From Branchiostoma floridae (taxonomy: Eukaryota > Chordata > Leptocardii > Amphioxiformes > Branchiostomatidae), in contig NC_049996.1 in the NCBI RefSeq assembly GCF_000003815.2, positions 12,010,886-12,074,885 on the forward strand: a stretch of 64,000 bases of DNA, given 5' to 3'. Both the position numbers and the translations under genes were made by a program. The notes below the pieces were generated by a model, which had not been told where the DNA came from, did no database searches, and worked only from the letters and a program-made list of their open reading frames with translations. How positions within the stretch are numbered: the first letter of the stretch is position 1; every line of letters begins with the position of its first letter. Below, piece after piece: positions 1 through 11,268 of this stretch.

Positions 1-771
1 TGTGAAGCACAGACAGGACCCCCAAAATCCCCAAACCTCTGCTTTGGAAATTCTAGTTTTAGGAACAGGTCTGAGACTCTAATATAGAAATTTTGAGGTT
101 AATTGATTATGAATCACACACCAAACACGCTATCACTTCTCCCTTCACTTTCGTAAATAGCTATTGCCAAAATAACCGACGTTGCTTCCATGACAAAATA
201 CCACAATAAACTCTATGTAATTTTCCACAGCGTATGATTTTCAAGGATAAATTCAGCCTTCTATTAAAAAGAACGTACGCCCTTAAGTTGGCCTCTCCGA
301 CTTCTTAATTTGTGGTCTAAGACTGTACACTGTTTAGAGGGCTAAAGAGCTGTAGTTTGAAGAAATCCAGACCGCGTAGCTTGTCCTAAAATATATATAC
401 AAGCGTGAACTAAAATCTTGCTCAACGGCTAGCTATAGTCCCACACAATGGATCCAGACATGTGTGTTTGTAGAAACAATAGTCCGACTGTGTAACGCTA
501 ACGTACCTGTTGTTTGCGTGTGAACTTGAACCGCACACCACAATGTCAGCAAAGCTGTCCACGTTCTCGCCATGGTTCTAAAACCGACCGTTCGGTGCTG
601 AGCCTGGTTTGAAAATGTCGGTATGTCTGTGTGAGCAGTGCTCGCGTGGTGAGACGGGAAGTGCCGTACGAGTGAATGGACTGGTCCGTGGGCAGGTCTG
701 ACTCAGCGTGTTCAAGGTAAACAATGACGTCACGAGCGCTACAAGCCACACCCCCGCTTGCTGCCTTTAGC

Positions 772-906
772 TAATCTCCAAGCAGATCCTACGGTGCCAT
801 AAGATAGTATCTAAGCTAGCCAAGAAGAAGAGCTGGGCAAAGGGAGTCAAACGGGCACGGTGGGTTTGATACTATATTAAGCCACTGTGGATCTGCTTGG
901 AGATTA
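772..906. mobile_element. 135-bp MITE with 9-bp target duplication
   Basis: The termini are inverted repeats, TAATCTCCAAGCAGATCC on the left and its complement on the right. The flanks carry an exact 9-bp direct repeat, GCCTTTAGC, at 763-771 and 907-915. A 9-bp duplication is typical of Mutator-like elements. The termini resemble those of the element at 33583-33804 (TACTCTCCAAGCAGA), so both look like one non-autonomous family. Confidence 0.75.
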
Positions 907-915
907 GCCTTTAGC

Positions 916-1230
916 TAGCCTGGTATCCAGCGGTATGATAGCTCTTGAGACTCATCTGTCCTCTCCGTATTTGCGGAGAGGACAGAAGAGACTCGGAAGC
1001 TATAATACGGCAGGGGACCAGGCTTGCCTTTAGCCTGAAATCCAGACTTACTTGATAGCTTTAATTCTATTTGACCCTCTCCCAACAGTGGTCAACAGTC
1101 GCTAGCGACCAAAGCTTTAATACAAGGCTGGACTCTAGGCTACTCCCAACGGTCGCTACGCGGGTAACGATAGCCTAGAAACCAGTCTTGTTAGAAAGTT
1201 TTTGTCCGCTTCCAACGGTCACTGTAAAGC
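916..1230. repeat. Cluster of foldback elements
   Basis: At least two imperfect palindromes lie end to end. The first (916-1024) starts TAGCCTGGTATCCAG and contains a perfect 12-bp hairpin, CTGTCCTCTCCG at 956-967 with its complement at 974-985. The second (1031-1142) starts TAGCCTGAAATCCAG and ends CTGGACTCTAGGCTA. A degenerate third arm follows near 1170-1230. They appear to be copies of one amphioxus foldback family. Confidence 0.6.
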
Positions 1231-1769
1231 GGCTACAAATGTATGTAGCTAAAAAGACTGAATTCGAGGCTGAATTGCCCAAATACCTGAGCCAGTCTGT
1301 AGAGACATTGAGCAGTGCCAGGATTAGTCTAAAAACGTAGCCTGTTGTGTGGGCGTTGGTATGAGTAAACCCGCTGCTATATATGGAAGTTTTGTGAGAG
1401 TATTGATAAAAGAATCCTTTTCACACGGTTAGAGCTTTAGACGCATAAATCAAAAGTTTAAACAAATCTTCATCCCCAAGCATATGTAAGAAACATTTCA
1501 CCAAAAACCGGACTCACTATGGTGTTTTTTCCGTATATGGTCGAACTTGAGAAAAGCGCCACCTTGCGAGATGATATAAACTTCAATGTTGTTTTTCTGG
1601 TCGGAATGCACGTTGAACACATAATACTTTTCCTTTTTACAGGAGAAGGTATCTATTTCAACAGAATTTAGTCATTCCTCTGGAGAGTATACAAGAGGAA
1701 CTTTGCTACTTTCATATGTAACTTAACATGTTTTTAGGAACTTGACAGCAGTCGCAAAGGCTTATGGGA

Positions 1770-1782
1770 ACCCGGAAGTTCA
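1770..1782 (+). promoter_or_regulatory. ETS-like motif shared by the three TRIM genes
   Basis: ACCCGGAAGTTCA matches an ETS/GABPA-type site (CCGGAAGT). The identical 13-mer lies upstream of TRIM-C (18392-18404) and, on the minus strand, upstream of TRIM-B (17497-17509). Here it is followed by an AGTTTCGG half-site resembling an IRF element. Function is inferred only from its recurrence upstream of paralogous genes. Confidence 0.45.
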
Positions 1783-2332
1783 TGCGTAGTTTCGGTGGTC
1801 AGTGCTTTCGTACCTGTCCGCGCTCTACTGTAACAGTTACATGTAACCAAGGAAAACATCATTTCATCAAAGTACGAGCCACTAAATATAAAGGAAACCA
1901 GCTACCGACTAGGTGAGGAATTTATGTACTGAAACGTTCGACGTATGAATGGAGTACTGTAAGTTCTGTGACTCTTCTTCTTGCACGTTTTGACTACTGT
2001 AAGACTTTTTGCAGAAGTTGCCAGAACTGTTCGATCGCGCCTTTTCTTGGCGTTGTAGAGCGCAATTCTCTTCGGTACACATCATAACTACTGTTCTATG
2101 GTACATGCATCTGTTGTCATGACAATAACGAACGTTAAAGTCAACTTGTTACACACCAACAAGTCTACTGCGAGTACGAAGTACGAAACTGTAGTTATGG
2201 TGAAACTATTTTCATGTTCTGATAATGCTTTTGTGTAAAACTATACTAGAGCAACACGGTCTGAACAATTACATTGGTATCGAAATTCTACTAGCGAATG
2301 TGTTTGTGTTGACTTTGTAAACAGTACACACA

Positions 2333-5300
2333 ATGGAAGGAAATGGTGATACAGACGGAGAAAAGTGCTCGGCAACAAGTGAGCCTGTCCCCGAAGACCT
2401 GACGACCAGCTCCCCGTGTCCCTCGTACGAGGAATTTGTCCCCTCGGATGGACAGGACTCAGCAGATGAGCCGCGGATTAATTCTCAGCCCCAGTCACCC
2501 GTCATGGAGAACAGGTAAGGATGTGAATGGGAAAGACTGTTATGAGAAAGTAATGTACATGTACCATAATCTATTCACATCTTATCATAAACGTTTTACT
2601 GTATATGGCTTCTTGATAGCAGGCTGTTAATAATGTTCATAATTTAATATGCAAGTTTCTTTATTGGATTTTTTTTTCAAATTGAAGACCCGTTTGCATT
2701 AAAAAGAAAGATACTTTCGTGTTTATTTTCGCTCTCTCCAAGCCTGCAACCTTATTTCCCTTTGTTGTAGCTGCAAAGAGTTCACAAGCAATGGCGAGGA
2801 ACAGTCACAGCTTCCCTGTCAGCTGTGTGAGGAAGACCCTCCCAGAATAGCCGTTAAGACCTGTACGGTGTGTACGGTGCGGTACTGTGAACTGTGCCTG
2901 GCTCTAACCCACCCGCCCCGCCCGCCGTTTTCGGAACACACGTTGATCAACCCACGGACTTCGTTTAAAAAGGTACGAACAAAAATCACAACGACTGAAC
3001 GCAAAAAAAGTCCTAAGAACCTACATACGATACTTGGTCCTCTTGATTTGTGTGATCATCATCATGATAGCCTAGTATGTTCACGGCGGGACGGGGGCTG
3101 ATACAGGCTTTCCAAGCATCACTGACCCAATAAACTGATCATGATTTTATTTTACGAAAATTCATTTGTCGAGAGTGGCAGGCAACTACAACTTGACGAA
3201 GACCAGGGCTCAAAAATAAATTTTAGACATCGTTTTTGTTGCTTTTATTAATCAAAACTTTAAACTGTTTTTATTACCACCCACAGACGGTGCTGTGCCC
3301 CGACCACCCCACCAGACCAGTGGAGATGTACTGTGTGCAGGACCAGACTCCCGTGTGTCTGCTGTGTGAGAAGGTGGGCAGACACAAGCAGCACAACATG
3401 GCGGCCCTGGAGGAGGTGTTCTCCCAGAGACGGGCCGAGCTGCAGGTCAGGGTGGACCGCCTGGGGGCGTGGTTGTCAGAGGGGGAGGAGATGGTCCAGA
3501 GGCTCCAGGAGAAACAAGAGAATGTGAAGAACAGGTACGTTGAGAAATCACCGGCTTTCCGATCATCACAGGTCTGCGATAGCAAAACATGTTCTGTCTT
3601 CGTCGGCGTCTTTGGGCGCCGCCATCTTGGATTTTGAAGTCGAGTGGGCGCAAACTTATCATCATTTTAGTATTTTTACCAGACGTGCAGTGTCATGCAT
3701 GCAGGTTTTGTAACCCTACGGAAGTTTAAATCGATACATAGGGAATTCATGTCTAATTTTGTTCACTAACATGTTTTTATTTGTTCTAAAGGGTATTGTT
3801 TGCATTTTATAGGGCAGCGGATCTGAAGTCCAGGATCGAGGAGGAATGTGATGACTTGGTCGACCGCATCAGCAGACGTAATACCGAGATGGACCGTCAG
3901 GTGGCGGTAGTCAGCAGCGGCGACACCGCAAATCTCGCGAGACTAATACGTGATGTCCAGGACAACATTCCCAAGGCGCATGCGTCACTGAGCAAGGCAG
4001 AAGACTTGCTCCACGAGACAGACCATGCTAATTTTCTGCAGTCATCGGCGCCTGTAATGGCAGAAATCCGCAGAATGGGCCACATTTTCGGCACGAATGC
4101 AGAAAACGTCGCCTGTTCCATCGACAAGCTCACCGTTGACTTCAGTCAGCAAAAACAAGTGATAGAAACCATGAACATACATAAAAGGTCCGCCCCTGCA
4201 GTTTTCACTCCGCCGCATGGCTTCCCCACGCCTATGAGTCCGTATGTGCAGCAGCATGCGCCTTTAGCTACACCAGGCTATCCTGTTGTCCATGGGCCTC
4301 CTTTTCACACATTTCCAGCTTCAACACCAGCGTTTACTGCGGTACCTACAGCAGTGCACTGCACATGTCCGCCGCAAGGACAACAAGGAATGATGAAGAT
4401 CCGTCAGCCCGCAAGTCAAGGTCAACCCGTATCAACGTTTGCTGCTGGAGGCTATTTACCCCCTGCACAGGTCGCGACGACATACCCCACATGTCCTCCT
4501 CACGTAGGAGCGCCTCCTGGCGTCCGACATCCACCAGCGCAGCCAACAATCTTGGATGACCTTTGCAGTTCTTCTATGCAAGAAATTTACATCTCATGGC
4601 AACCTGTTCACAACGCGGATGAATATGAAGTTCGGTATACAGTTGGAGGCCGCCAAGTGGTCGCGGTTGTGCGTACTTGCTCATTCACGGCGGGCTATCT
4701 GAAGCCAACAACGGAGTATGGGTTCGAAATTCGGGCCAGAAATGTGGCTGGATCGTCTCTACCGAGCATTATCCACCTGGTGACGGAAGGGTATGGTTTC
4801 AAGTTCAGGTTTGATCCCAAAACGGCCGGGCGATTCCTCACGTTTTCCGGCCAGAACACACGCGTAGCAGTGACCGACCGCGAGGACAACCGGGGCGATT
4901 TCTCCGCACGGTTCACCGATGGGAACACAGTTTTGGGGGACCAACAAGTCACCAGCGGAGTTCACTACTGGGAGGTAAGCGGGGCTGGAGCACACTTCGC
5001 CGTTGGTGTCGCCTACGCAAGCATGCCCAGGGACAGGGACATTCGGGACACCAACAAATCATGGGCATTTGTTCAACACGAGAAAACGCAGACGTTCCAT
5101 CACAACGAGAGAACCGTCTCCCGTCACGAGGTCGACATTGTACCGTCCAAGATCGGCGTGCTCTTGGACTACGATGCCGGGCAAATCTGCGTGTACAATG
5201 CGGACAGAGGAACAGTCATCTGCACACACAAGACCACGTTCACAGATCCGGTCTATCCGGCATTCTCTCTGTGGCAGGGCTCCTTAAAGCTCTTTACTGG

Positions 5301-5354
5301 ACTGGTAAGTTGTATTGTTGCCTTCTTGGGTTCGGCCTGTGTTCTTGTGTGTTC

Positions 5355-5408
<54 letters not shown>

Positions 5409-7172
5409 GTGTATATAGCTATTTGAATACACGGTCAGTAGAGGGACATGAAGTTAGTGGGAAGATGGTGTCATCGCAAAGGTAAAAGTTGCGAGAGGGA
5501 GTGACAGGAAGTACAGTTCATAGTTATTTTAGCATGAAGGTCTATTATGAAAGGGCTTTAAACTACTGTTCGGTTGGCCTAACCTTTATTACACTTTTCT
5601 GACAATAGGAAAAACAGCGGACCATGGCCCAGCATCCATTGCGAGAAGAGCCTCTCACGGCCGCCATCTTGGACGCGTTCCCGCCTCAGGAGCAAAAGCA
5701 AATGTTGGGAGAGCGGATCTTTCCAATCGTCCAGGTAAAATCAAAACTAATGACCCGATTCAACACGTTACATTTCAAAGTGTAACGTGCGTAGTAGGTC
5801 AAAGCAAGGAGGTTGGTCAAATGTCTGTATCGCCCCCGTCTCGGTTCTGCTCTGCAGTGGGTCAAAGATGATTTGAAGTCGGTATCGCCCACCTTCCCAG
5901 TTTACTTTTGCAATGGGTTAAAGTGGTTGGAAGTATGTATCGCCCCCCGTCCCAGTTGTACTCTGCAGTGGGTCAAATGTGGTTGGAAGTCGGTATCGCA
6001 CAGAGCAGTGAACACTAATGGAAATCTGTATTGGCGATAAGGTAAAAATTAGCAAGTTCAGGGTGTCATAATCTCATACGTGAACATTCCAGGTCATAAG
6101 AACTCACCCCACACAGCAGCCCGCTATCTCAAGTGTCCAAAAGTCTCATCTTTAAACTTTCTGACCAGCGCAAGATATTTCAGCGGTCAAAACTACAAGT
6201 ACCACCATCTTGCCTTTTCATGACTTCCTTTTAGGGACTGACCACTTCAAAATAGGGGTCAGCACAGGCCGAAAAATTAACCAAAACCTTGTTTTTTTTG
6301 CTGAATCTGAAAATTTTCAACCTACACTGTCTCACCAATATGAAATGATACTTACATTTTCCTGCTAAAAGTCGAAAATAGGCTAAAATACTGTATGGAC
6401 TCATTTTGGGCCTTCTGCGCCTGCGTCAATTAGGGTCATTGCCCCACACCGTCCCGGATCAGTTCTGTGCTTAGTATTATGATTATCACAAATGCAAGAA
6501 CAAAAACTGTTTAATAGGTTACATCGACGTTATAAGATACGCCAAAAAACAGTTACTCAAGCAACTGGATCTAATACTGACGAAAGCTAGTGGATGCTGT
6601 CTGAAACATCTGACTGCTTCCAAAATCATATCCAGCTGCTTGAGCAGCTAACTGCTTTTGGGAGTATAATCTGTTATCAATTATACCGATGTATAAATGC
6701 CCTTACGTATGTATCTGCGGATTATGAAATCTGTTGTAAGCTAGTTCTAATTTTTTTTTTCCTTCACGTTCACAGGAGTCTCATCCCTACCTTGCCGGTA
6801 AGATCACGGGCATGCTCCTGGAAATCGACAACGCCGAGTTGTTACACATGTTGGACAGCCGCGCGTCTTTCAACGCTAAGGTGTGTGCCGAGACTTTCCT
6901 CTGTCTATGCGATTAAGCAGTGATTTAACTTTAGAAAAGAAAGTCCAAAGTAAACCCTGTGACAGTTAACTTGCACATTCGGATCACAAGTGATGAAGCT
7001 ATGATTGGTTTCAGGTTACGATAACGAATTTACGACGATGGCTTCTTGTCTAGATACTGACACCAAATACATTTTCAATTCCGTTTTTCAGGTCGAGGAG
7101 GCGGTAGCCGTGCTGGATGCACACAAAGAGAAGGAAAAGCGTTCCCGAAAACAGTCTGAAAATGGAGAATAA
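2333..7172 (+). CDS. TRIM-A: MID-like TRIM protein fused to a PABP MLLE domain
   Basis: The spliced CDS is 2333-2514, 2771-2972, 3287-3534, 3813-5304, 5609-5734, 6776-6880, 7092-7172, giving 811 residues. All junctions have GT..AG and consistent phase. Order of domains: acidic N-terminus with no intact RING; B-box 1 (about 77-120); B-box 2 (CPDHP, about 132-168); coiled coil; COS box ([10 protein letters not shown]); Pro/Gln-rich linker (337-455); FN3 (456-536); SPRY (538-708); MLLE (723-800) with the diagnostic KITGMLLE. The B-boxes, COS, FN3 and SPRY resemble MID1/MID2, microtubule-bound ubiquitin-ligase TRIMs. MLLE domains bind PAM2 peptides of translation and deadenylation factors. The two paralogues here stop directly after SPRY; in this gene a GTAAGT donor ends that exon in phase 0 and the MLLE exon begins in phase 0. 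The start at 2333 is the first ATG of the exon; further 5' exons are possible. Transcript proof of the fusion is lacking. Confidence 0.8.
5356..5406. repeat. (AT)n microsatellite in TRIM-A intron
   Basis: A run of about 25 TA units sits in the 304-bp intron between the SPRY and MLLE exons. Reading through it gives an artificial Tyr-Ile repeat, which confirms that the SPRY exon ends at the 5305 donor. Confidence 0.9.
5609..7172 (+). CDS. MLLE (PABC) exons of TRIM-A
   Basis: Three exons (5609-5734, 6776-6880, 7092-7172; 42, 35 and 26 codons plus stop) encode a complete MLLE fold. Visible landmarks are [58 protein letters not shown] and [11 protein letters not shown], in the same order as the C-terminus of cytoplasmic PABP. 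Both internal junctions are phase 0. No RRM or other PABP exon lies nearby, so this is not simply the end of a neighbouring PABP gene. It ends in a short basic tail. Confidence 0.82.
5810..6003. repeat. 57-bp minisatellite in TRIM-A intron
   Basis: About 3.5 degenerate units of roughly 57 bp, each with a core like GTCGGTATCGCCC and CTGCAGTGGGTCAAA, lie in the intron between the first and second MLLE exons (5735-6775). Confidence 0.7.
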
Positions 7173-8620
7173 AACGTTGTCTGGTAATAAGATGTTTCAC
7201 GGTTCTAACTGCGCATGTGAGTGGGAATAATATATCAAAGTTGACGACAACAGAGACATGTCTGGACATGGTATACAGCATATAGTGCGGATAGGAATTG
7301 TTTACAAGTTATCCAAATATATAGAGAGCTTCTTCTTTGACACATAACCCATAAAACATTATCCCGCGCATACGCAGTTGGAACCATGTAAAGGCTTATG
7401 GATCGGATCTGTCGCGTCCGCCTTTTTGTCGATGAAATATTGCGCTTCTATACTTTTTTAAGAAGCTGCTCAGCATGGGATCTTCCTATGAAAATACGTG
7501 TGCGCTATCTTAATGCCTTAAATGCTTCATACAGCAGAAAACCGGGAAATGGACATCATCAATCAATCAATGTTTGCGTTCTTTGTCGACCGCCCTTCAT
7601 AATCTAGCTTGAGAGTAAATAAGTAGTGATACAGTTGGGTACAAGATGAAGACATTTGGACAATTTGCGGTAAGTCTCTTTTTTGTGTGCTTTATTTTGA
7701 GCTAAGTCTGCCACTAACTTCCCTCACACATGCATCGGCATGTTTTGGAGGAAAGAAAAGTCGACAAAGTATTCTTCTACATTTTGCAAGTGGTATAACT
7801 ACTAGCTTGAGATATGATACCAAACTTATCACAATTCCTCGTCAGGAAAAGGTTGAATTTGACGTCATATGTTTCAAGGTTACAAATAAGTCACTCTCCT
7901 ACTTAAGACCTCGCCCGCGGCCTGTGATACACTTTGGAAAGGCACTGGGCTGAGGTTTCCACTTTGTTGGCGTGGCCTCTAACCAGCGGCCAGCCAATCA
8001 GGGAATCGGCTTTATGCTTAGCAAACATTTACTGGTTATTCACAAACAAATACAGCATGCGTGTGTGAGATACACAAGTATGGTGTTATCTACATGATTA
8101 TATGTAAACGCAATATACCTGTTTAAGGGAAAATAACACAATATTTGCGTCTACTACAGTACAGATTCACAACATTTCATCGCTGTTAAAACCAAATTAG
8201 TTTTCAAACTATAAAGCAATAATGTCTTTTAAACAGTTACCTCTATTGTCTTTTACACACCCACTAGAACATTTCTACACATGTACGACTTACACACATC
8301 CTTTGCTAATTACTATTGTCTGGCAGACCTTAACAGTGCAGCTAATACTTAAGTGTATTATCAAGTTACACACAGGATTGACAATGAATGGAACATTTCA
8401 TACCTCCATGAAATATTTTCAAAGAAACAAACAAACACACAGATCGAAGACAATACATAGCATCCTAGTACATTCATATACATGATTAATCTGTAAAGAT
8501 CTTAGATCAAAAGCATCTTTGTGTACCTTGGCTTTATCTTGTACATTGGCTATATCTTGATGATTTCAAGCTTATATAGAAATGACATGTGGCCCTGGCC
8601 ATGAACAAGAGTAAAAGATA
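7173..8620. other. Intergenic region between TRIM-A and the transposon
   Basis: No gene is supported. The region holds the TRIM-A 3' flank, a fragment (about 7193-7245) of the dispersed TTCACGGTTTGAACTGCGC repeat, and half of another MITE (about 7950-8010; GAGGTTTCCACTTTGTTGGC) whose full-length relative is at 57568-57840. Short open frames at 7398, 7687 and 8222 show no recognisable domain. Confidence 0.5.
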
Positions 8621-8723
8621 CTTCATGGTTTGAAGTATACAAGCGTAGTGTGATGCATCGTGGGTTATATGAGAATTTGAAGGCCCCACTAATCAAACAT
8701 ACACCATTGTCATTCTTTATGTT

Positions 8724-11190
8724 TTAAGGTCTCGGGCCGGAGTTTCTTTTACGATTTCGGAGGTTGGCAGGCAGCCTCAGGCCGAAGGGCTACAGTTCCG
8801 CTAGTAAACGTAGGACGCGAAACTTAATCAATATGGCGGAAAGCCGTTTACTGTCTCTTTCCGACAAACCTATTGGTACCGTCTGTTGCCTCTTTATTTT
8901 GGTTAGAATATGTAGCAAAATTTTAATTTTGGACCCGAAAACTATCATTTTTTAACCCTTTTTTGATCGAAGCTGCTTGGAAAAAACGAATTTTCCCAGG
9001 ATAACGGCCTACGTGGTAGAGAAGCTAAATTCTTCATGTTTGTGCAAAATGAAAATAAAAAAATTCCATGTGATAACTTTTTTGCAATCTCCGATGACGT
9101 CATTTCTTCGAAATCGCATGAAAAACGCCGCTATTTGGGTCATCAGGCGAAAAAACCGCATCACCGTTGCAGCGGACTAATACAAAAATGGTTTCGCTGG
9201 CCGACCAACTACTCCTCGCACAAAAACAATACAACCCACGGGCTTTTCAGAAAATACGACAAATCTATGCTCAGCTATAACGATCACCAAGCCATAGGGA
9301 GCAAAAGTTAGGGAGACAACAGCGCACTTCCGGCCTATTACACCACCCTTCCGCCAACTCCGGTCAGATTTGAACTCCGACCCGGAACCTTAAGAGGGAC
9401 ATTTTTTCTCAATATGTACTTTTATTACTTAAAAAGTTCATATCTACCATATGTCCAAATTTGGTTTGTCTCCGATGGTTACTTTTCCCACAGGAGCGGT
9501 TTAAAGTCAGGTCAAAAACACTGTATTTTGAGGCTATCAAGCCTAGATGCATATTGAACCTACGTTATAATACAGAAACATTAAAAAACATGCTTTTTTC
9601 TGACATCGCTTTTCTGTAAACGGATAAAATGGGGTGCAAAGTTTGCCCATAATCTTGTCCGGGAAAGTATGTGCACTCTCCGTCGTTTCGGTGCTACACA
9701 TCGGTAGAAAACCGTCTTTAAAAGTTGGCATCGCTGACGTCACGGAGTGACGTCAGAGGTTGCTCAAGGAAAACAGCAGGGGGTCGCGTTTTAAGTTCGT
9801 CGCTTGTAAGTAAAATGAAGAATGTGCCAGATTTTGACATGGAGCAGTAGACCAGATCTCACACTTTCAGAATCAAACGCGTCCGACACCAAACTCTTAA
9901 CTACTTCGCCGTGAACGGCCCCTTAAGAAGCACAATGCGCCCCAAATGTGTGCAAGAATGCATTCTTACACAGTGAAAAGCACAAACTGGATCTTATTGT
10001 CGGCGCTAGAAGCGGGCAGTTGGAATAAGCGCGGCAAAGATGTGTAGTGCTTTTAATAGGCTATTACTACATACCACCGAAAGAAAAAAAGATCGCCGCG
10101 TTAAGGAGCTATGAACCGAAAGTCAGTAAACCCAGTTTCTCCTTAAGTTAGGGCTTAAAGCACCAAGATTTCAGCTTTAATGCCCATTTAAGTCATACTA
10201 ATGCACGGCATCGCGAACATATGCGATAGGTGAACGACAGAGGTCGGCTCCAATCAAATGACATAGAGAAAGATATGATTTTGGAAAATTCTGCCCGCCA
10301 GAATCGATTAAAGTTGCCCGTAATGGTAGTTCTAAGGGGGGGGGGGTGAAAAAGGGGGAGGGGGGCGCCTAGGGCCTGTACATGAATATGCTGACTTTTT
10401 AACTAGAAAAATGAAAAACGGTGTTTGTTTTTACACAATATAACGACATCTGATGGAAACTTTAAAATGCGTCGAAATTACGTCATCTATGACGTCATAT
10501 AAGGTACAAGCGCCGCCCTATTAAGGTCTCGGACCGGAGTTTCTTTTACGATTTCGGAGGTTGGCAGGCAGCCTCAGGCCGAAGGGCTACAGTTCCGCTA
10601 GTAAACGTAGGACGCGAAACTTAATCAATATGGCGGAAAGCCGTTTACTGTCTCTTTCCGACAAACCTATTGGTACCGTCTGTTGCCTCTTTATTTTGGT
10701 TAGAATATGTAGCAAAATTTTAATTTTGGACCCGAAAACTATCATTTTTTAACCCTTTTTTGATCGAAGCTGCTTGGAAAAAACGAATTTTCCCAGGATA
10801 ACGGCCTACGTGGTAGAGAAGCTAAATTCTTCATGTTTGTGCAAAATGAAAATAAAAAAATTCCATGTGATAACTTTTTTGCAATCTCCGATGACGTCAT
10901 TTCTTCGAAATCGCATGAAAAACGCCGCTATTTGGGTCATCAGGCGAAAAAACCGCATCACCGTTGCAGCGGACTAATACAAAAATGGTTTCGCTGGCCG
11001 ACCAACTACTCCTCGCACAAAAACAATACAACCCACGGGCTTTTCAGAAAATACGACAAATCTATGCTCAGCTATAACGATCACCAAGCCATAGGGAGCA
11101 AAAGTTAGGGAGACAACAGCGCACTTCCGGCCTATTACACCACCCTTCCGCCAACTCCGGTCAGATTTGAACTCCGACCCGGAACCTTAA
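8724..11190. mobile_element. Composite TTAA-flanked transposon with 670-bp direct repeats
   Basis: Two 670-bp segments, 8724-9393 and 10521-11190, are near identical over their whole length (a G/A difference in the ninth base after TTAAGG was noticed) and are separated by 1127 bp. Each begins TTAAGGTCTCGG and ends CCGGAACCTTAA, so each is itself bounded by inverted repeats and TTAA. The whole block sits inside an older MITE, consistent with one insertion at a TTAA target, the preference of piggyBac-type transposases. The repeats carry identical short open frames (63, 67, 91 codons) that resemble no transposase I know. No autonomous transposase is visible. Confidence 0.7.
9394..10520. other. 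Central segment of the composite transposon
   Basis: This single-copy segment contains no convincing coding region. It carries two TGACGTCA palindromes 13 bp apart (9735-9742 and 9748-9755), a G-rich run near 10337-10368 and more TGACGTCA-like sites near 10490. Confidence 0.4.
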
Positions 11191-11268
11191 CAGGGGTCTT
11201 TCACTTTGACATTTTACCCACAATGCATCACACTGCGCATTCGCACTTCAAACCGTGAACAAGCTTAT

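Larger units (their letters stand above)
1..2332. other. Intergenic region upstream of TRIM-A
   Basis: I see no convincing gene here. The short open frames show no domain or splice context. The stretch holds a cluster of small inverted-repeat elements (about 772-1230, listed separately) and, at 1770-1782, the motif ACCCGGAAGTTCA that also occurs upstream of the two other TRIM genes. Non-coding 5' exons of TRIM-A probably lie here, because an acceptor-like sequence (aacag) sits just before the start codon at 2333. Confidence 0.5.
8621..11260. mobile_element. Dispersed MITE interrupted by a later insertion
   Basis: The left arm (8621-8690) and right arm (11192-11260, reverse complement) match across about 65 bp (GGTTTGAAG, AGTGTGATGCAT, GTGGGT). 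They form the two ends of a roughly 180-bp inverted-repeat element that has been split by the TTAA-flanked insertion at 8724-11190. Related single arms occur near 7193, 15371, 47972, 48862 and 62798. Its right end is 8 bp from the TRIM-B stop codon. Confidence 0.65.

Noticed and set aside
5305-5418. Extension of the TRIM-A SPRY frame into a Val/Cys then Tyr-Ile repeat tail
   Set aside because: The frame runs into an (AT)n microsatellite after a strong GTAAGT donor. Splicing to the in-phase MLLE exon is far more likely.
5609-7172. MLLE exons as the tail of a separate PABP gene
   Set aside because: No RRM or other PABP exons lie upstream; the next upstream coding sequence is the TRIM SPRY exon on the same strand, 304 bp away and in matching phase.
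8764-9311. Small plus-strand open frames duplicated at 10561-11108
   Set aside because: They are identical only because the DNA is duplicated; they overlap each other and show no domain or codon signature.
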